Shown: positions 61,316 to 64,000 of the stretch, piece after piece
How the letters are laid out: each line of letters opens with the position of its first letter
Numbering within the stretch: the stretch's first letter is position 1
NCBI GenBank assembly: GCA_938085105.1
Contig: CALKGK010000036.1
Location: 111,387-175,386, forward strand
Length of the DNA: 64,000 bases
From: an uncultured Flavobacteriales bacterium
GTDB taxonomy: Bacteria > Bacteroidota > Bacteroidia > Flavobacteriales_D > Sanyastnellaceae
Reading direction: 5' to 3'
Notes under the pieces: generated by a model
What the model saw: the letters and a program-made list of their open reading frames with translations, nothing else
Database searches by the model: none
Told to the model about the DNA's origin: nothing
Program-made: the position numbers and the translations under genes

Positions 61316-62256
61316 TGAAAGGACGTACTGAACAAATTTCACTTCTGCTGAAAGGAATTGCCATGGGAGCTGCAGATGTTGTTCCCGGCGTTTCTGGGGG
61401 AACCATCGCCTTCATCTCGGGGATTTACGAAGAGCTGCTTGGTACTATATCTTCCATTAAGCCAAGTTTACTCCAAACCCTCTTTAAGGATGGAATTCGA
61501 GCATTTTGGAAAGAAATTAACGGTGCTTTCTTGGCACCTTTACTCTGTGGAATCGCCATCAGTGTATTGAGTTTAGCCAAGGGCATCTCCTGGATGTTGG
61601 AAAACGAGCCGGTGCTGCTTTGGAGCTTTTTCTTTGGCCTGGTTCTCGCTTCTATTTTTCTGGTTGGAAAGCAGGTGAAACGTTGGAATGTTGCCAGCAT
61701 CGTCGCCTTCATTCTTGGAGCGGGTTTTGCTTTTTGGATCACCCTTCTTCCTCCACTCGCTCCGAGCACAAGCATGTGGTTTCTTTTCATCAGTGGGGCC
61801 ATTGCTATTTGCGCTATGATTCTACCCGGAATTTCTGGTTCATTCATCTTGCTCATTCTCGGCTCATACAAAGTGGTGATCAATGCGGTAAAAGGTCTGG
61901 AGATCAAAGAGATTCTCATTTTTGGTGCTGGCTGCATCGTAGGGCTCCTCAGCTTTTCGCGCTTGCTGAAGTGGCTTTTTGCAAAGTATCAAAATACGAC
62001 CATCGCCATTCTCACGGGCTTCCTTTTGGGATCACTCAATAAACTGTGGCCTTGGAAAGAGAACACCCTGTTGCTCTATACACACAGCGATGGAAAACAA
62101 GATTTCCTCCAAGAAAACATCTCTCCCTTCTCCCTAGACAACGCGCAGTGGTCAGGTACCATTGGTTTCTTTATTCTTGGGATCTTCATCATTGTAGCTT
62201 TGGAATTTTGGTCAAGACGAAACCAGAAAGCCCAAGGTCTTCAAGAAAACGCATAG
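61315..62256 (+). CDS. DUF368 membrane protein
   Basis: This 313-residue multi-pass protein has the DUF368 signature twice: GAADVVPGVSGGTIAFISGIY near residue 20 and CAMILPGISGSFILLILGSY near residue 165. The repeated PGxSG loops suggest an inverted-repeat transporter fold. Some family members are reported to act in lipid-carrier phosphate recycling; I cannot tell whether this one does. The ATG overlaps the rhodanese stop by one base (TGATG). Confidence 0.9.
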   Translation: MKGRTEQISLLLKGIAMGAADVVPGVSGGTIAFISGIYEELLGTISSIKPSLLQTLFKDGIRAFWKEINGAFLAPLLCGIAISVLSLAKGISWMLENEPVLLWSFFFGLVLASIFLVGKQVKRWNVASIVAFILGAGFAFWITLLPPLAPSTSMWFLFISGAIAICAMILPGISGSFILLILGSYKVVINAVKGLEIKEILIFGAGCIVGLLSFSRLLKWLFAKYQNTTIAILTGFLLGSLNKLWPWKENTLLLYTHSDGKQDFLQENISPFSLDNAQWSGTIGFFILGIFIIVALEFWSRRNQKAQGLQENA

Positions 62257-62257
62257 G

Positions 62258-62995
62258 ATGAAAAACTTCGGACTCATTGGCAAATCATTAAAGCATTCTT
62301 TCTCTAAAAAGTACTTTGAAGAAAAGTTTGAAAAGCTAGGTTTGGAAGACCATCATTATGCGCTTTATGAACTCAACGGCATCGAAGGCTTTCCCTTGCT
62401 CATTGGTCATGAACGCTTGAGCGGACTCAATGTCACCATCCCCTTCAAAGAATCGATCATTCCATTTCTCGACCAATTGTCGGACGAAGCAAAGGCCATA
62501 GGTGCGGTGAACACCGTTGTTTTTGATCAAGGAATGCTCATTGGCCACAATACCGATGCCATTGGATTTTCAAAAAGTATTCGCCCCTTCCTTGCCATGC
62601 ACCATGAAAGAGCACTCATTTTGGGAACCGGTGGGGCTGCGAAAGCCGTTCGATATGCGCTTCATCAACTCGGGATCGACAGTCTTTTTGTTTCAAGAAC
62701 ACCACAAGGAGAAGGCCAAATTGCTTATTCCGAGCTCAGTCCAGAAGGCATAAAGCATTGGCCGCTCATCGTGAACTGCACCCCTTTAGGAACATCTCCT
62801 GAAGTGGCCGATCACCCTAACATCCCTTACGAAGGCATTGGAAATCAGCATTTTTGCGTTGATTTGGTCTACAATCCAGAGAAAAGCACCTTTCTTTCAA
62901 AAGCGGAAAAACAAGGCGCTATGATCCTCAATGGCAAAGACATGCTTCATTTTCAGGCTGAAGCCGCTTGGGACCTTTGGAGTATGAACGATTAG
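62258..62995 (+). CDS. aroE: Shikimate dehydrogenase
   Basis: This 245-residue enzyme has FGLIGKSLKHSFSKKYFEEKF (shikimate-binding Ser residues), GLNVTIPFKESII (catalytic Lys), GHNTDAIGF (Asp), the NADP motif LGTGGAAKAVRYAL, and NCTPLGTSPEV. It reduces 3-dehydroshikimate in the aromatic amino-acid pathway. The length is typical of the short Bacteroidota form. It starts one base after the DUF368 stop and is the last gene of the TPR-comA operon. No clear terminator follows. Confidence 0.95.
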   Translation: MKNFGLIGKSLKHSFSKKYFEEKFEKLGLEDHHYALYELNGIEGFPLLIGHERLSGLNVTIPFKESIIPFLDQLSDEAKAIGAVNTVVFDQGMLIGHNTDAIGFSKSIRPFLAMHHERALILGTGGAAKAVRYALHQLGIDSLFVSRTPQGEGQIAYSELSPEGIKHWPLIVNCTPLGTSPEVADHPNIPYEGIGNQHFCVDLVYNPEKSTFLSKAEKQGAMILNGKDMLHFQAEAAWDLWSMND

Positions 62996-63190
62996 GAGGT
63001 TTATTTCATCATTCGCAAGTAAAAGTTGTGCATCGGCAAAGTTTGTATGCAAGGCATTTACGTTTGAACTATCTTCCCCTTGGAGTACACCAGCATTAGG
63101 GTTAGCGCAGTTACCTTTATTTTGTGAGTAGAGGAGTTGCGGCAATTTGAGTGTCTTTGTGATGGTTCCGAATGGGGAAAAGATGCAAGG

Positions 63191-63295
63191 ACAAACTCAG
63201 GGAGTTCATTCACAAAGTTGACTGGAAAGTCAGCACAAAAACCCCTAGTTTCGAATTGCGGAGGAGGCGGGGGAGGGAGGGCCCGCGAGGGCTGT
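63191..63295 (+). repeat. Intergenic ~100-bp repeat, copy 2
   Basis: This matches 20950-21049: ACAAACTCAGGGAGTTCATTC, then AAACCCCTAGTTTCGAA identical in both copies, a purine-rich G tract (GGCGGGGGAGGGAGGG) and CCCGC-AGGGCTG. Weaker similarity extends back to about 63140. The 62996-63353 gap (358 bases) contains no gene that I can support. Confidence 0.85.
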
Positions 63296-63353
63296 GTGCA
63301 ATTGCGAGTGTTATTTGCTCAAGAAAACATTCCTTTCTTGGTATATTGCTCAC

Positions 63354-64000
63354 ATGAGAACCTTTGTCCACTTCGTCATCTTTTTACCTCTTATCCTAAC
63401 TTCATTCCTAACTCCAGCCCAAGAAATACGAAACCTCACCTTAAAATGGAGAATGAATGAGGTAGGAGAAGCCAAAAACTATACGGCAAATCTCCCGGGG
63501 AGCGTCATCCAAACATTAGTAGAAGCAGGAGAAATTCTCGACCCTCTAATGAACAACAATGCTGAGCAAACCAGAAGCATCAGCGAAAAAGACTGGAATT
63601 TCAGCTCGCAAAAGTTCAATCTTGGCGAATTCTACGACTATCAACACATCGAATTTCAATTTCAAAGTTTAGACACGTACGCTGAAGTGTACATCAACGG
63701 AAATTTGGTCCTCAAAGCCAACAACTACCACCGCACCTGGACCATCCCCGATGCCAAAAAACACCTCGATCCATTCGTCAATCAAATCGAAATCAAATTC
63801 CTCAGTCCAATCAAAGAGGGGCAAAAACGCATTGATGAGCGCAATACACCGCTCCCCGGCGAGCCAATTAGAGCTGTCAGCAGAAAACCACAGTTTCATT
63901 ATGGATGGGATTGGGGACCAAAAGTGGTAGACATGGGCTTGCACCAAAACATCAAAATGATTGCTTGGAATGACGCCTGTGTTCGGAGCTTGGATGTCAA
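63354..64000 (+). CDS. GH2 beta-mannosidase-like protein, N-terminal part (cut by window edge)
   Basis: An open frame runs from an ATG at 63354 to the right edge (215 complete codons). A signal peptide (FVIFLPLILTSFLTPAQ) is followed by the GH2 sugar-binding domain in beta-mannosidase form: ANLPGSVIQTLVEAGEILDP, KDWNFSSQKFNL, FQSLDTYAEVYINGNLVLKANN, and RAVSRKPQFHYGWDWGPKV. The YGWDWGP motif is characteristic of beta-mannosidases. The catalytic TIM barrel lies beyond the window. It should be an exported enzyme for mannan or mannose-glycan breakdown. A TATATTGC sequence ends four bases upstream of the ATG. Confidence 0.88.
   Translation, partial: MRTFVHFVIFLPLILTSFLTPAQEIRNLTLKWRMNEVGEAKNYTANLPGSVIQTLVEAGEILDPLMNNNAEQTRSISEKDWNFSSQKFNLGEFYDYQHIEFQFQSLDTYAEVYINGNLVLKANNYHRTWTIPDAKKHLDPFVNQIEIKFLSPIKEGQKRIDERNTPLPGEPIRAVSRKPQFHYGWDWGPKVVDMGLHQNIKMIAWNDACVRSLDV

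Noticed and set aside
1..64000. tRNA, rRNA, CRISPR arrays, prophage or riboswitches
   Set aside because: I looked through the intergenic regions and found no T-loop signatures, spaced direct repeats, phage structural genes or recognised riboswitch cores; a tRNAscan or Infernal run would settle it.

Overview
The window looks like chromosomal DNA of a marine-type Bacteroidota, most likely Flavobacteriales or a relative. Four large exported proteins end in type IX secretion (T9SS) sorting domains. There is a TonB-dependent receptor with a CarboxypepD-reg-like N-terminal domain, a GldL-like membrane protein, two DUF1573 proteins and a pirin with an export signal. Several genes are preceded by TANNTTTG-type -7 boxes typical of the phylum. 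I cannot name a genus. I see no rRNA, tRNA, CRISPR array or prophage.

Layout. 1-0.9 kb: the 5' part of an IS1595-like insertion element running off the left edge, with two short end-like repeats. 0.9-8 kb: cell-wall and exported proteins (NamZ, SGNH hydrolase, S41 protease), an ECF sigma factor with a coupled small membrane protein, and PdeM. 8-20.7 kb: aconitase, a MacB-type permease, T9SS proteins, a TlpA-like thioredoxin lipoprotein, a glycerophosphodiesterase, a ppk1-ppx polyphosphate pair and a GldL-like protein. 21.1-28.6 kb: a dense photolyase/cryptochrome island. 29-36 kb: valS, two DUF1573 proteins, a SIMPL protein, bioF-bioD and a DUF6884-like gene, followed by a decayed stretch. 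36.7-45 kb: a TonB receptor with a T9SS esterase-like protein, a fused 2-oxoacid dehydrogenase E1 and psuG. 46-52.8 kb: obg, adk, lpdA, an AraC/pirin/nitroreductase module and a DUF2459 protein. 52.8-58.5 kb: SulP transporter and glmM, cysteine desulfurase, bioB. 58.8-63 kb: TPR protein, phosphosulfolactate synthase, rhodanese, DUF368 and aroE. The right edge cuts a GH2 beta-mannosidase-like gene.

The most interesting region is the photolyase island. Within about 7.5 kb it holds three different photolyase/cryptochrome homologues: Cry-DASH, an FeS-BCP (6-4) type, and a divergent one lacking canonical flavin-site and electron-transfer residues. With them are a flavin reductase-like protein, an SDR lacking the catalytic tyrosine, an alpha/beta hydrolase, DUF2256 and DUF2805 (TIGR03643) proteins, a Lacal_2735-type peptide and an unrecognised 141-residue protein. 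Most genes overlap by 4 to 26 bases, so they are probably expressed as two operons. The photolyase, DUF2256 and DUF2805 association is familiar from other marine bacteria, but the roles of the accessory proteins are undefined.

Non-coding structure includes a ~100-bp intergenic repeat in two copies 42 kb apart, a 20-45 bp repeat in three copies that resembles insertion-sequence ends, a REP-like perfect hairpin, five convincing intrinsic terminators, and -7 boxes lying only 3-5 bases upstream of some start codons, suggesting near-leaderless mRNAs.
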